Positions 1 through 8,413 of a stretch of 46,158 nt of DNA are shown here, one piece after another. How positions within the stretch are numbered: the first letter of the stretch is position 1; the number at the start of each line of letters is the position of its first letter. The notes beneath the pieces are model-generated. The model saw only the letters and a list, made by a program, of their open reading frames with translations. It ran no database searches and was not told where the DNA came from. This stretch comes from Cellvibrionaceae bacterium (GTDB taxonomy: Bacteria > Pseudomonadota > Gammaproteobacteria > Pseudomonadales > Cellvibrionaceae), in contig JANQJP010000018.1 of NCBI GenBank assembly GCA_028281575.1, positions 1 to 46,158 of the forward strand, in the 5' to 3' direction. A program made the translations under genes and the position numbers.

Positions 1-6
1 GAGATT

Positions 7-26
7 TGACCCGCTAAAGCACACAC
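7..26 (+). repeat. IS3 left terminal inverted repeat
   Basis: Twenty bases matching the complement of 1228-1247 at 15 positions by hand count, with an eight-base perfect inner part (GCACACAC) and an ACCCG outer block. It is the presumed transposase-binding end. Confidence 0.8.
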
Positions 27-54
27 CTCCACCTAACTAAACTGGAGGTGTCGT

Positions 55-411
55 ATGGCACGAAGAAAACATTATAATTTTTATGACGACCACTTTAAGG
101 CAACAGCGGTAGCCTTAACCAAGATTAAAGGTGTGAAGGCTGTAGATGTAGCCGAAGCGCTCTGTATTCATCCAGTTATGCTTTACCGTTGGTGTATGGA
201 AACAAGAAACGGTGATCTAATGGCAAAGAAAAAAGCAATCAATATCGACCCTAAGATGCGATCAGAGTTAAAGCGTTTGCAGAAACTCGAACGGGAACAT
301 AACCTGCTAAAGCAGGAGCATGATCTTTTAAAAAAAGCCATCCAATTCTCTTTAGATCGAAAAAAGAAATCTTTGAATTCATCGACACCCAAAGAGGACG
401 ATACCCATTAA
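55..411 (+). CDS. IS3-family transposase OrfA
   Basis: A 118-residue protein forming the DNA-binding half of an IS3 transposase. Residues about 1-50 form the helix-turn-helix of the transposase_8 family, with the signature ending in VMLYRW. Residues about 65-105 are charged with regularly spaced leucines (LKRLQKLEREHNLLKQEHDLL), the zipper used for multimerisation in this family. A Shine-Dalgarno-like GGAGG lies just before the ATG. Alone it acts as a repressor or binding protein. A -1 ribosomal slip near codon 104 would join it to OrfB to give the full transposase. Confidence 0.92.
   Translation: MARRKHYNFYDDHFKATAVALTKIKGVKAVDVAEALCIHPVMLYRWCMETRNGDLMAKKKAINIDPKMRSELKRLQKLEREHNLLKQEHDLLKKAIQFSLDRKKKSLNSSTPKEDDTH
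360..366 (+). promoter_or_regulatory. Programmed -1 frameshift heptamer (A AAA AAG)
   Basis: The heptamer is phased exactly as the X XXY YYZ rule requires in the orfA frame: the last base of a CGA codon, then AAA, then AAG. After a -1 slip the reading frame is open from base 366 through 417 and on into orfB without a stop. The predicted junction residues (EIFEFIDTQRG..) resemble the usual start of IS3-type OrfB regions. Confidence 0.85.
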
Positions 412-416
412 CGTTA

Positions 417-1220
417 ATGTGTCGTGTATATGATGTTAAACGCGAAGGTTATTACTCATGGAAAAGGCGTGGAATAAGTTACAGAAGCTACGAAGACGAA
501 ACGTTGTATGATGAGATATTAGCTATATTCAATCGTAGTGGGAAGGTATACGGTAGCCCTAAAATTACAGAGGCAATGAAGGCTCAGGGTTACAAGATAA
601 GTAAGAAGCGTGTGGCTCGAATCATGCGAGAAAATGGGCTTGTAGCGAGAAGAACTAAGATATATAGGCGGTTACCTGGTTTGTGTCGTTTTATCGCTCA
701 AGTTCCAAATAGAACGCTTAATTTACACGCTGAGGAATTAAACAAAGTTTGGGTCGGAGATATTACGTATCTGAAACTTAATGATGAATGGCGATATTTA
801 GCTGTTGTTATGGATAAATGTAGTCGTAAGATTGTAGGTTGGTCATTAAGTGCCAAGCGCGATGCAAAGTTGACTTGGAAGGCAATGAAACAAGCTTTGG
901 GAAATCGCAAGCCACCCAGAGGCTTGATTTTTCATACAGATAGAGGTATTGAGTATCGAGCCTTTGAGTTTGCAGAGCGTTTAGGAAAGCGTGGTATTAC
1001 ACAGAGCATGAACAGGCCGCGAAGAATGAATGACAATGCGTTTATGGAATCATTTTTCGCTAATTTTAAATCGGAAAGAATACATAGGCGTAAAGTATTT
1101 ACTTGCGAAAAGGTGCTTCGCGGAGTAATTACTGACTATATAGGTTTTTACAATAATAGACGCTTACACTCATCTATAGGTTATTTACCACCAGTAGAAT
1201 ATGAGCGTAGAATGGTTTAA
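417..1220 (+). CDS. IS3-family transposase OrfB (DDE integrase core)
   Basis: A 267-residue catalytic half. The N-terminal HTH_21-like region includes YGSPKITEAM. The rve/DDE core shows the first Asp in WVGDITYL, the second Asp in FHTDRG and the Glu in NAFMESFFANFKSE about 35 residues later, the DD(35)E spacing of IS3 transposases. The C-terminus RLHSSIGYLPPVEYE is typical of the family. It is in the -1 frame relative to orfA. The ATG at 417 is probably not the main start, because expression is expected through frameshifting at 360-366, giving a fusion of about 388 residues. The core looks intact. Confidence 0.93.
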   Translation: MCRVYDVKREGYYSWKRRGISYRSYEDETLYDEILAIFNRSGKVYGSPKITEAMKAQGYKISKKRVARIMRENGLVARRTKIYRRLPGLCRFIAQVPNRTLNLHAEELNKVWVGDITYLKLNDEWRYLAVVMDKCSRKIVGWSLSAKRDAKLTWKAMKQALGNRKPPRGLIFHTDRGIEYRAFEFAERLGKRGITQSMNRPRRMNDNAFMESFFANFKSERIHRRKVFTCEKVLRGVITDYIGFYNNRRLHSSIGYLPPVEYERRMV

Positions 1221-1227
1221 CAAATGG

Positions 1228-1247
1228 GTGTGTGCAAAAACGGGTTA
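1228..1247 (-). repeat. IS3 right terminal inverted repeat
   Basis: It begins GTGTGTGC and ends CGGGTTA, the complement of the left end with five mismatches. Sequence beyond it matches a minus-strand membrane-protein gene, fixing the insertion boundary near 1247. Confidence 0.8.
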
Positions 1248-1795
1248 GGTTCCTTATCGAGACGCTAATAAAAAGTATGACTAAAAGGGAATGCCAACGA
1301 AAATCGCTGGCCAACAAATTTACTGCAATGGTTGACCAAAGTATCGGTAATACAAATATCGCCGCAACCAAACGAGAAGCTTCGCTGATAAACGCTAATG
1401 GAATAATTAAGAGACACAGTGTTGTGCTTGCTAAAAATGCTACAAATATAATGCCAATAAATCGGCGTAGATGCGTTAACCACGCTGCATTCGGTACTAA
1501 ATGTATTTTGTTATAGGGTTTAATTGCATGAGCCGAATTGGATGGAATTAAGTTTTGTCTATTGACCAGTATTATGTTTACCCAGATGCCTAAAGCGCCA
1601 AGCAAAAGTAAATAAACCATACCAAATTCTGTGCCGGTCAGATTGATTAAAAAAAAGGAGACTGCCTGCGATGGTTAGGAAAGGTAGATAGCGTAGCCAA
1701 ATCGTGGGTGTTTTGTTTTTCCAATTGCGATAAAGTCCCGCGACGCTCGTTACGAGTAGCAAGATAGTAAAACTTATATGCAGTATTTCTTTCAT
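1248..1795 (-). pseudogene. Small polytopic membrane protein, frameshifted and IS-truncated
   Basis: Two adjacent minus-strand frames read as one hydrophobic protein. The N-terminal part starts at 1795 (MKEILHISFTILLLV..) and runs to a run of eight T (coding strand) at 1656-1649. A one-base slip there continues into the second frame (..LTGTEFGMVYLLLLG..), which runs to the IS3 end at 1247. At least five or six membrane helices are visible. Lying directly behind a siderophore receptor, it resembles the DUF3325 (N-terminal half) and DUF3649 (C-terminal half) proteins found in siderophore loci; this family match is from memory and weak. The gene is broken twice: homopolymer frameshift and loss of the 3' end to the IS. 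A sequencing error in the T run cannot be excluded for the first. Confidence 0.6.
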
Positions 1796-1869
1796 ATATG
1801 TTTAAATAAAACGAATATTTGCTGAGCTTTTTGAAGCATCCATCCATTTGTTTTGAATAATTTATCATT

Positions 1870-1890
1870 GGAGCCCGCTATGCGGGCTCC
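1870..1890 (-). terminator. Hairpin after the TonB receptor gene
   Basis: A perfect 9-bp stem, GGAGCCCGC / GCGGGCTCC, with a three-base loop, eight bases past the receptor stop codon on the minus strand. There is no good U-tract after it, so it may slow or attenuate rather than fully terminate, or protect the mRNA 3' end. Confidence 0.6.
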
Positions 1891-1897
1891 ACACCAA

Positions 1898-4015
1898 TTA
1901 AAAGCGATATACTGCGCGCGCAACTGCCGTGAGCTCCTCTCCAGGGAAACAATCACCGCGTGCCAGGCACGTGCTGTAATAGTCTTCATTAGTTAGATTT
2001 CTGACATTTAGTGAAAGGCTTAGCTGATCAAAATCATAACCGACCATCGCGTCCGCGATCGTATATCCATCAGTTTCAACCTTTACATCTGCGGCTACGG
2101 CATTGCTCTGGTTAGGTCCTACATAGCGCAGACCAAAGCCTGCTTTAAGTCCGTTTAGGTCGCCACTGGGGGTGTAGTTTATCCATGTCGAAAACAGTTC
2201 TTCGGGAATGCTATCAAAGGCTACACCCTCAGCGCTTTTCGTATCCATAATTGTTAAGCTCGACTTCACATCAAAATCGCCAAACTTGATAAAGCCCTCT
2301 AGCTCGAAACCTTCAGAGGAACCCACGCCTTCTTGCTGGCTGCTTACCTGGCCGATAAGCGCGGAGGGGTTAGGCAGGTTGCTTTCCTCGATATCGAAGT
2401 AAGCAAACGTAATATAGGTGCTATGGCCCTCCGGCTGATATTTGATGCCTATTTCTACTTGCTCGCCTTCGCGTGGTTTTAATTGATCCATTGTTACAGA
2501 ATCTTCACCGATAACTGGCTCGAATGACTCTGCGTAGGAAATATAAGGTGAAAGACCATTTTCAAATGCGTAGAGCACGCCCAAACTTTTCGACACTTCT
2601 GAATCGTTTTGGGTATCGTCTTCACCTTCTGTACCAGAATCTACATCGTCGTAGCGAATACCAATATTGATCTTCCAATTGTCGAGTGAAATTTGGTCGC
2701 TAACATACATGCCTTGATCCTCAAATTCGCTGGCAGGATTGTCTGCCGCGGTGTCGCCCGATGTAAATGCATCTGGCACAGGACCGTTAACAATGTTTTG
2801 TACGTTGATCACATCCTGACTGCGGCCAAAGCTAAGGTCGTTTTCAGTTTCCACATCTTGATATGCCAAGCCGAAAACCAACTCGTGTTCAAGTGGACCC
2901 GTGTCCAGATCCAAGCGAAGTCGCAAGTCCACGGCCAATTGTTCGGTCCGTGCGTCGCTGATGTAATAGGTGCGACTGCCATTGCCGTTGGCGTCAATGC
3001 GCGGAACGCCTGAGCCGTTAAAGTCCAGCCAAGCCTGACGGTAGTCCATATCCGCGTTTTTGTAGCGGACCACGCCTTCCAGCTCGACCGTCTCGTTAAA
3101 TGCGTGGCTGCCCAATAGGCTTAGTAGCGTAGAGCTTGAATCGTAGCGGTTAAAGTCCGGGTGGCCAATATATGTTGAAGCGTCCAGTTCACTAGCGTTT
3201 GCATTTGCGCAGAAACTTATCGGTGTAATGCTTACGTCATCATTTAGGCAGCCTGTTGCGTTAAGGGGTAAGAATTGGTGTGAAGTATCACTTTTGCGGT
3301 CAATGTACTCCAAAAAGCCGGTTACGCTGGTATTTTCATTCTGGTAAGTGATTGACGGCATAATGCCGATCAGATCATCGTTAACATAATCTATTTGGGT
3401 ATCGCTCTCGCGGTAAAGTGAGACGATACGCGCATAAACACTGTCGGTGAGGCTAAAGTTCAAGTCAGCGCCCACCTGCTTTCTGGATTGGTTGCCCACG
3501 TCTACCAGCACTTCGTTGTCTTTCTCCGGTCCGGCGAGTTTGGAAATCGCGTTAACGATACCGCCAGGCGTACCCTTGCCGTATAACACAGACGCTGGAC
3601 CTTTTAGCACTTCGACTTGCTCGAGAAAATACACATCTGAACGCGTATTGTTGTAAAAGCCGAACAGGACTTGTTGTCCGTCTCGATACTCGGCGGCATC
3701 GAAACCACGGACTTTAATAAAGTCACCGCGGGTAGAAAAACCGAATGAATCACCTATTACTCCCGAGGTATAGGCGACAGTGTCATCCACCGTGAGTGCA
3801 CCGATGTCACGAAAGAACTTCTCGTCAATCACCGAAACAGAGCGCGCAGTCTCCAAAATTGGAATATCTGATTTTGTCGCCCCGTAGCGATTCAAGGTCC
3901 CGGTGGTAAACACTTCTTCGACCGGTTTTTCGTCGTTCGCTTCTTCTGCGTGGATACTAAGCGCGCTTGCTGCGGCAATAGCGATGGCGAGTTTTAGTGT
4001 TGGATTTTTATTCAT
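1898..4015 (-). CDS. TonB-dependent siderophore receptor
   Basis: An outer-membrane receptor of about 705 residues. I chose ATG 4015 because GGGGAGA precedes it and it gives a clean signal peptide (MNKNPTLKLAIAIAAASALSIHA, cut before EE). The plug domain covers residues about 40-160, with VRGFDAAEYRDG and VEVLKGPASVLYGKGTPGG, the TonB-dependent siderophore receptor (FhuA/FpvA-type) plug signature. The remainder is the 22-strand beta barrel, ending in a C-terminal aromatic (AVYRF) as required for BAM insertion. It imports a ferric siderophore using TonB energy; the ligand cannot be read from sequence. It diverges from a two-component system, and a Fur-like box lies in the shared upstream region. 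Confidence 0.93.
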   Translation of the reverse strand: MNKNPTLKLAIAIAAASALSIHAEEANDEKPVEEVFTTGTLNRYGATKSDIPILETARSVSVIDEKFFRDIGALTVDDTVAYTSGVIGDSFGFSTRGDFIKVRGFDAAEYRDGQQVLFGFYNNTRSDVYFLEQVEVLKGPASVLYGKGTPGGIVNAISKLAGPEKDNEVLVDVGNQSRKQVGADLNFSLTDSVYARIVSLYRESDTQIDYVNDDLIGIMPSITYQNENTSVTGFLEYIDRKSDTSHQFLPLNATGCLNDDVSITPISFCANANASELDASTYIGHPDFNRYDSSSTLLSLLGSHAFNETVELEGVVRYKNADMDYRQAWLDFNGSGVPRIDANGNGSRTYYISDARTEQLAVDLRLRLDLDTGPLEHELVFGLAYQDVETENDLSFGRSQDVINVQNIVNGPVPDAFTSGDTAADNPASEFEDQGMYVSDQISLDNWKINIGIRYDDVDSGTEGEDDTQNDSEVSKSLGVLYAFENGLSPYISYAESFEPVIGEDSVTMDQLKPREGEQVEIGIKYQPEGHSTYITFAYFDIEESNLPNPSALIGQVSSQQEGVGSSEGFELEGFIKFGDFDVKSSLTIMDTKSAEGVAFDSIPEELFSTWINYTPSGDLNGLKAGFGLRYVGPNQSNAVAADVKVETDGYTIADAMVGYDFDQLSLSLNVRNLTNEDYYSTCLARGDCFPGEELTAVARAVYRF

Positions 4016-4046
4016 GTATGCTGTCTCCCCAAAGACAAATATAAAC

Positions 4047-4065
4047 AATAAATATTATCATTTGT
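4047..4065 (-). promoter_or_regulatory. Fur-box-like site upstream of siderophore receptor
   Basis: On the minus strand the core AATGATAAT is intact, and 13 of 19 positions match the Fur consensus by hand alignment. It lies 32-50 bases before the receptor start codon, between divergent genes, so iron repression of the receptor (and perhaps of the regulator) is plausible. Confidence 0.5.
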
Positions 4066-4123
4066 ATTTTTGTTATGACAAGCGTGATAATTAAGAGGTG
4101 AGAAGCAAAGGCAAGCAGCAATA

Positions 4124-4840
4124 ATGTCAGTAGGCCCATGCTCAAGTAGCCCAGATAAAGCGATAGCGAGCATTCTCGTTGTTGAGGACGATCAAAGTTT
4201 GAGCCAGCAATTGTCAGAATTGTTAGAAGAGGCGGGTTATCAAGTCGATTCATGTTTCGACGGTGAGCAAGCACTTATTGACGCCAGCAAGGCCAAGTAT
4301 CAATTGATGCTATTGGATCTAATGTTGCCCAAACGAGATGGTATTTCCGTGCTGTGTATGCTGCGTAAGACGAGCCAAATGCCGGTCATTATTGTTACGG
4401 CAAAAGGCGCGGAAGAGGAACGCATTACGGGGCTTCGGCAGGGCGCCGATGACTATATTTCTAAACCATTTAATCGCACCGAATTATTACTGCGCGTCGA
4501 AGCACTTTTGCGCAGGAGCCGTGCCAACGAGACCTTGGTAAAAAACACGATTTCTATCGATGACCTGCATTTAAATCTGGATGAAATGAATGCATCGGTG
4601 CAGCAAACGAAGCTCGAATTAACACCCATTCAATTTAATCTGCTTTGGCAGCTCGGTTTACATCGCGGTGAAGTACTGAGCAAAGCGTATTTATCGCAAA
4701 AAGTATTGAACCGAAATTTAGGTCCTTATGATCGCAGTCTGGACATGCACCTAAGTCGTATACGCCGAAAATTAAATGCTGCCGGTTGGCGCGGCGACCA
4801 TTTGCAAACCGTTCACGGCAAAGGGTATTGCTTAATATGA
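4124..4840 (+). CDS. OmpR-family response regulator (CpxR/PfeR-like)
   Basis: A 238-residue two-domain regulator. The receiver domain (about 15-128) has the acidic pair ED21-D23, phosphoacceptor D65 in LLDLMLP and K114 in ISKPF. The winged-helix DNA-binding domain (about 145-238) has the YDRSLDMHLSRIRRKL recognition region and ends in HGKGYCLI. The effector domain looks CpxR-like. Its stop overlaps the start of the sensor kinase by the ATGA arrangement, so the two are translationally coupled. It sits between two TonB receptor genes, an order like Pseudomonas pfeR-pfeS-pfeA, where the pair induces a siderophore receptor in response to its ligand. The target here is inferred to be one or both receptors. 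Confidence 0.9.
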   Translation: MSVGPCSSSPDKAIASILVVEDDQSLSQQLSELLEEAGYQVDSCFDGEQALIDASKAKYQLMLLDLMLPKRDGISVLCMLRKTSQMPVIIVTAKGAEEERITGLRQGADDYISKPFNRTELLLRVEALLRRSRANETLVKNTISIDDLHLNLDEMNASVQQTKLELTPIQFNLLWQLGLHRGEVLSKAYLSQKVLNRNLGPYDRSLDMHLSRIRRKLNAAGWRGDHLQTVHGKGYCLI

Positions 4841-6177
4841 CGCGTCGGCTGTTATGGAAGTTGTGCTTAATTATTGCCACGGGTGTCGTCGCGTTATTTT
4901 ATTTAATCAGTTATTTAACCAGTCGCGCCGAAGAAGATATGAGCTTGCTGGATCTTGTTCATCGCGAGGAATTGACCGCGTGGGGAAAGCGCGCAGAAAA
5001 GTTGTATCTCAGTGGGGATATCGCTGCACTGGCGTCTTGGTTAACTGCACTGGAAAAACAGGAAAATACTACTGCCGCAGTAGTCACTTACGACATCACC
5101 AAAATTGTCGGCGAGCAACTCGATGACAGTTACTATACCAGCTACAACTTTGGCCGTAGTGTCGATTGGAAAGTGCATTTGTACTTTAAAGCAAACCCTT
5201 TAATAGAAATACCGTTTGCCACAGGGCAAAGCAGTTTTCTTATTGTGCTCCCCGATCGCATGCGTCCGGGGAGTTATTGGCCGACGACGCGTCTGGCCTT
5301 GCAAATTGTTATGCCGATGCTGCTGTTAATCGTGGTTTCGCTCTTGCTGTATCGCCATATCATGCAGCCACTGCGCACGCTGGAATCGGCGACACGCGAT
5401 TTTACCAAGGGCAATTTCTCCGTGCGTGTGCGCCAGCTCTTGGGTAATCGCAATGATGAGCTCACCGAACTCGCCAATACTTTCGACACTATGGCCGCGC
5501 GCATAGGCGAGTTAATTGTCAGTCAGCGCCAGTTAATTGCAGACTTATCGCACGAGTTGCGCACGCCGTTGACACGTTTGGACATCGCCGTTGAAAGCAT
5601 TCAAACCGGCAAACTTAACGACGAAAATCTGGCGCGTGTCAATCGCGAGTCACGCCATATTCGCCGTTTGGTGGAGGATACGCTGACGCTTGCATGGCTC
5701 GATAACGAGCAGCCCACATTAGCCCAGGAAGATCTCGACCTGGTCGACCTTATCGACGTCATTATTGAGGATGCCAAATTCGAATTTCCCGACAGGCATA
5801 TTTGTGTCGACCTGCCAGCCTCGGCTGCACTCAAGAATTCAAATCATCGCGCGGTGGGGCAAGCGCTGGAAAATATTATTCGCAATGCGCTGCGTTTTAC
5901 GCCTGCTGGCAAAGTCGTTGATATCGGTTTGCAAACCAGCGGCAGCGACTATCTGATTCAAATTAAAGACCAGGGTCCCGGTGTGCCTGAAGACAATTTG
6001 GAAACCATTTTTCAGCCATTTTTCCGGCTCGATAAAAGCCGTTCAACAAGTTCCACCAGCTTTGGCCTCGGCTTGGCCCTGGCGCGACGCCAGCTCCATG
6101 CGGTGGGTGGGCGCGTGCTTGCAGAAAACCTCCGCGACGCAGGTTTGCGCGTTTCGGTTTGGCTGCCCAAAATCTAA
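4837..6177 (+). CDS. Membrane sensor histidine kinase (CpxA/PfeS-like)
   Basis: A 446-residue inner-membrane kinase, start chosen at ATG 4837, which overlaps the regulator stop. TM1 is at residues about 8-28 and TM2 at about 150-172, flanking a periplasmic sensor loop of ~120 residues. HAMP follows (about 173-225), then HisKA with the phosphorylated His in LIADLSHELRTPL near residue 238. The HATPase_c domain has an N box (NIIRNALRFTP), G1 (DQGPGVPED), the F motif (IFQPFFRLD) and G2 (FGLGLAL). All catalytic motifs are present. It phosphorylates the adjacent regulator. Periplasmic sensing beside two receptors suggests it responds to an iron complex or envelope signal, but the ligand is unknown. 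Confidence 0.92.
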   Translation: MTRRLLWKLCLIIATGVVALFYLISYLTSRAEEDMSLLDLVHREELTAWGKRAEKLYLSGDIAALASWLTALEKQENTTAAVVTYDITKIVGEQLDDSYYTSYNFGRSVDWKVHLYFKANPLIEIPFATGQSSFLIVLPDRMRPGSYWPTTRLALQIVMPMLLLIVVSLLLYRHIMQPLRTLESATRDFTKGNFSVRVRQLLGNRNDELTELANTFDTMAARIGELIVSQRQLIADLSHELRTPLTRLDIAVESIQTGKLNDENLARVNRESRHIRRLVEDTLTLAWLDNEQPTLAQEDLDLVDLIDVIIEDAKFEFPDRHICVDLPASAALKNSNHRAVGQALENIIRNALRFTPAGKVVDIGLQTSGSDYLIQIKDQGPGVPEDNLETIFQPFFRLDKSRSTSSTSFGLGLALARRQLHAVGGRVLAENLRDAGLRVSVWLPKI

Positions 6178-6242
6178 CACATTCCCCCCAACGCCAAACG
6201 AAATGTAACAAATGCAACAGTGCTGTACATCCACTTGCGAAT

Positions 6243-6261
6243 GTTAATAATTCTCGTTCTC
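6243..6261 (+). promoter_or_regulatory. Fur-box-like site upstream of second TonB receptor
   Basis: Thirteen of 19 positions match the Fur consensus by hand (GTTAATAATTCTCGTTCTC). It lies 24-42 bases before the receptor ATG at 6285, overlapping where a promoter would be, and between the kinase gene and the receptor. Confidence 0.55.
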
Positions 6262-6284
6262 AATACATAAGTCTAGGACCAGAT

Positions 6285-8339
6285 ATGCCTATCCATTCCA
6301 AAAAAAATCATCGCACACTGCTGTCTTTGGCTGTTGCAAGTGCACTGGCGGGGGGCCAGGCGGTGGCTGAAGAACATCCAGCTTTGCAAGAAAACGACGA
6401 TAACGCGTTGGAAATACTCGTTATTGTTGGCAGTACAACCAATAGAGAAATTACCTCGGCCGAGCTGGAAAAACAGCAGGCCAGCGACCTCGCCGACGTA
6501 TTTCGCTATGTTCCCGCCGTATCTGTTGGCGGCTCGTTGGGCATCGCGCAAAAGGTCTACATTCGCGGTATGGAAGACACGCTGCTCAATATCACGGTTG
6601 ATGGTGCACCGCAAACAGGTACGCTGTTTCACCATATCGGCCGTGTGTCCATAGAGCCCGAATTGCTCGATAAAGTCGAAGTTCAAGCCGGTGCTGGTGA
6701 AGCCACCAGTGGCGCGGGCGCCATTGGCGGTGCGATACGTTTTAAAACCAAAAATGCCGCGGATTTGCTGGACGCCGACCAGCGCTTCGGCGCCTTGCTA
6801 AAGGCCAGCACCTTTACCAACGATGGTGAAAAACTCAGTGCTTCGTTATTTGGTCGATTAAGCGACGACTGGAGCCTGCTTGCCTCCTACGTAGATGTCG
6901 ATCGCGACAATATGGAAGACGGTGACGGCAATGAACTGTTTGGTACCTCCGCGGAGCAAAGCCTGGCTTTTGTGAAACTCGGCGGACAAATCAGTGCTAA
7001 TCAAAGTTTGACATTGAGTTACGAGCAGCGCGAAGAATCGGGAGAGTTTGGCGCGCGACCCAATTGGCCGACGCTGGAAGGCGATACGCTGTTTCCGATA
7101 GACGCAGAACGCCGCACCATCGTGCTCAACCACAGCCTGCAAACGGGCGGTAAGCTAAATTTAGAAACCACACTTTATAGCACTGAATCCGAGATCATTC
7201 AGGATCGCTTTGATCGCTGGGGTAAATATCAGGCCACGGTTGCCTCAACGGGATTTGATATTCGCAATACCAGTATATTCGGCCAGCACACTTTCACCTA
7301 CGGCGTCGATTGGCGTAACGACACGGTAGAAAGCCAATACCTTGCCCCAGATGCCGTCTGGCAGGATTGGGCCTGGGACCCGGCCATTCGTGTTGTTGAG
7401 GAGGAAGGCCAGGTGATGGGGCTCTATGCCCAGGATCACTGGCAAGTGTCTGATCCGCTACTGATCAGTTTTGGTGTGCGCTACGATAGTTATGACCTTG
7501 AGCAGGTCACCTACGGTAGCGAGACAGACAGCAGTGCTATAAGTCCCAATATCGGTTTGCGCTACGCCGTTTCCGATGAAGTAACGTTCACTATCGGCCA
7601 CGCGCGTGCGATGCGTGGCAAAGAAATTGGTGACGCATTTACAATAGAGAGAGACCCAGCAGAGCCCTCGCTCCAGGCAAACCTGGAGCCAGAAAAAGTT
7701 CAAAACTCGGAAGTGGGCATTGAATATAACGGCGACTACCTCGCGCTAAGTGCGTCTTACTACCAAAGCACCATCGACGATGTCATTCTCGATCAAATTG
7801 GTCGCGGTGTGTTCTATGAAAACGTTGGCGAACTCGAAACCCAGGGCTTCGAACTTATTGCGGCTTACGAATGGGACAACCTGTATCTTTCTGCGAGCTA
7901 TAGCCAAAACGAATCCGAGCTAAATGGCGATACGGTAGAAGGTTACGAGCACAACGGCCTGGCCAATGAGCGCGGTAATACGTGGAACCTCAGTGCGAAC
8001 TACACCTTTGCATCGCAGTTTGAATTGGGTTGGAATTTTGTTTACGTTGAAGACTTAAATAATATTGAAGTACTGCAACGTGCTGTTGAATTGGGTTGGA
8101 TCGATAGTACCCAAACTGTCGATAAACCGAGTTACCAGGTACACGACATCTATCTTCGATGGACACCATTTGATGACGATAGCCTGGCCTTAAATTTGGC
8201 CGTACAAAATGTCTTTGACGAGCAATATCGCGATCACTCAAGTGTTGCGGCTTACAATAGCATCCCAGGTTGGGAAGGTGTTGCAGGTTTGTACGAGCCT
8301 GGTCGAGATATTCGTGCGTCGATAAGATATCAGTTTTAG
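6285..8339 (+). CDS. TonB-dependent outer-membrane receptor
   Basis: 684 residues. ATG 6285 is chosen over the longer frame because TAGGAC precedes it and it opens a signal peptide (about residues 1-29, ending GGQAVAEE). The plug domain (about 45-165) includes VYIRGMEDTLLNITVDG and VEVQAGAGEATSGAGAIGG. The barrel follows and ends in the C-terminal aromatic sequence ASIRYQF. The plug differs from the receptor at 1898-4015 and from classical FepA, so the substrate is unknown; an iron chelate is likely given the Fur-like box and neighbours. It follows the regulator-kinase pair in the same direction, which suggests control by it. A PepSY-like membrane gene follows, a common partner that releases or reduces imported iron. 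Confidence 0.92.
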   Translation: MPIHSKKNHRTLLSLAVASALAGGQAVAEEHPALQENDDNALEILVIVGSTTNREITSAELEKQQASDLADVFRYVPAVSVGGSLGIAQKVYIRGMEDTLLNITVDGAPQTGTLFHHIGRVSIEPELLDKVEVQAGAGEATSGAGAIGGAIRFKTKNAADLLDADQRFGALLKASTFTNDGEKLSASLFGRLSDDWSLLASYVDVDRDNMEDGDGNELFGTSAEQSLAFVKLGGQISANQSLTLSYEQREESGEFGARPNWPTLEGDTLFPIDAERRTIVLNHSLQTGGKLNLETTLYSTESEIIQDRFDRWGKYQATVASTGFDIRNTSIFGQHTFTYGVDWRNDTVESQYLAPDAVWQDWAWDPAIRVVEEEGQVMGLYAQDHWQVSDPLLISFGVRYDSYDLEQVTYGSETDSSAISPNIGLRYAVSDEVTFTIGHARAMRGKEIGDAFTIERDPAEPSLQANLEPEKVQNSEVGIEYNGDYLALSASYYQSTIDDVILDQIGRGVFYENVGELETQGFELIAAYEWDNLYLSASYSQNESELNGDTVEGYEHNGLANERGNTWNLSANYTFASQFELGWNFVYVEDLNNIEVLQRAVELGWIDSTQTVDKPSYQVHDIYLRWTPFDDDSLALNLAVQNVFDEQYRDHSSVAAYNSIPGWEGVAGLYEPGRDIRASIRYQF

Positions 8340-8367
8340 ATAAACGCTAATTCAATCCTAAAAAATT

Positions 8368-8398
8368 GCGCGCGATCTGATTTCCTCATATCGCGCGC
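8368..8398. other. Perfect GC-rich hairpin before the PepSY-like gene
   Basis: GCGCGCGAT and ATCGCGCGC pair perfectly around a 13-base loop. The second arm ends at the base before a possible ATG (8399). No U-tract follows, so it is not a standard terminator. It could act as an attenuator between receptor and membrane gene, or hide an upstream start codon. Confidence 0.6.
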
Positions 8399-8413
8399 AT
8401 GCTATTACACATT

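Larger units (their letters stand above)
7..1247 (+). mobile_element. IS3-family insertion sequence
   Basis: A complete IS3-type element: two overlapping-phase ORFs (orfA with a helix-turn-helix and leucine-zipper-like tail, orfB with a DDE integrase core) bounded by imperfect ~20-bp inverted repeats. The ends read TGACCCG..GCACACAC on the left and the complement of TAACCCG..GCACACAC on the right. A -1 frameshift heptamer lies near the end of orfA. Only six bases of left flank are in the window, so a target duplication could not be confirmed. The right end lies inside a minus-strand membrane-protein gene, which the insertion truncates. Boundaries are read by eye and could be off by a few bases. 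Confidence 0.9.

Noticed and set aside
1232-1516. Plus-strand ORF of 94 residues at the IS3 right flank
   Set aside because: Starts within the IS end and is antisense to a hydrophobic minus-strand protein.
4086-4095. Second Fur-like GATAAT near the regulator start
   Set aside because: Only one half-site (GATAATTAAG) without a matching second half.
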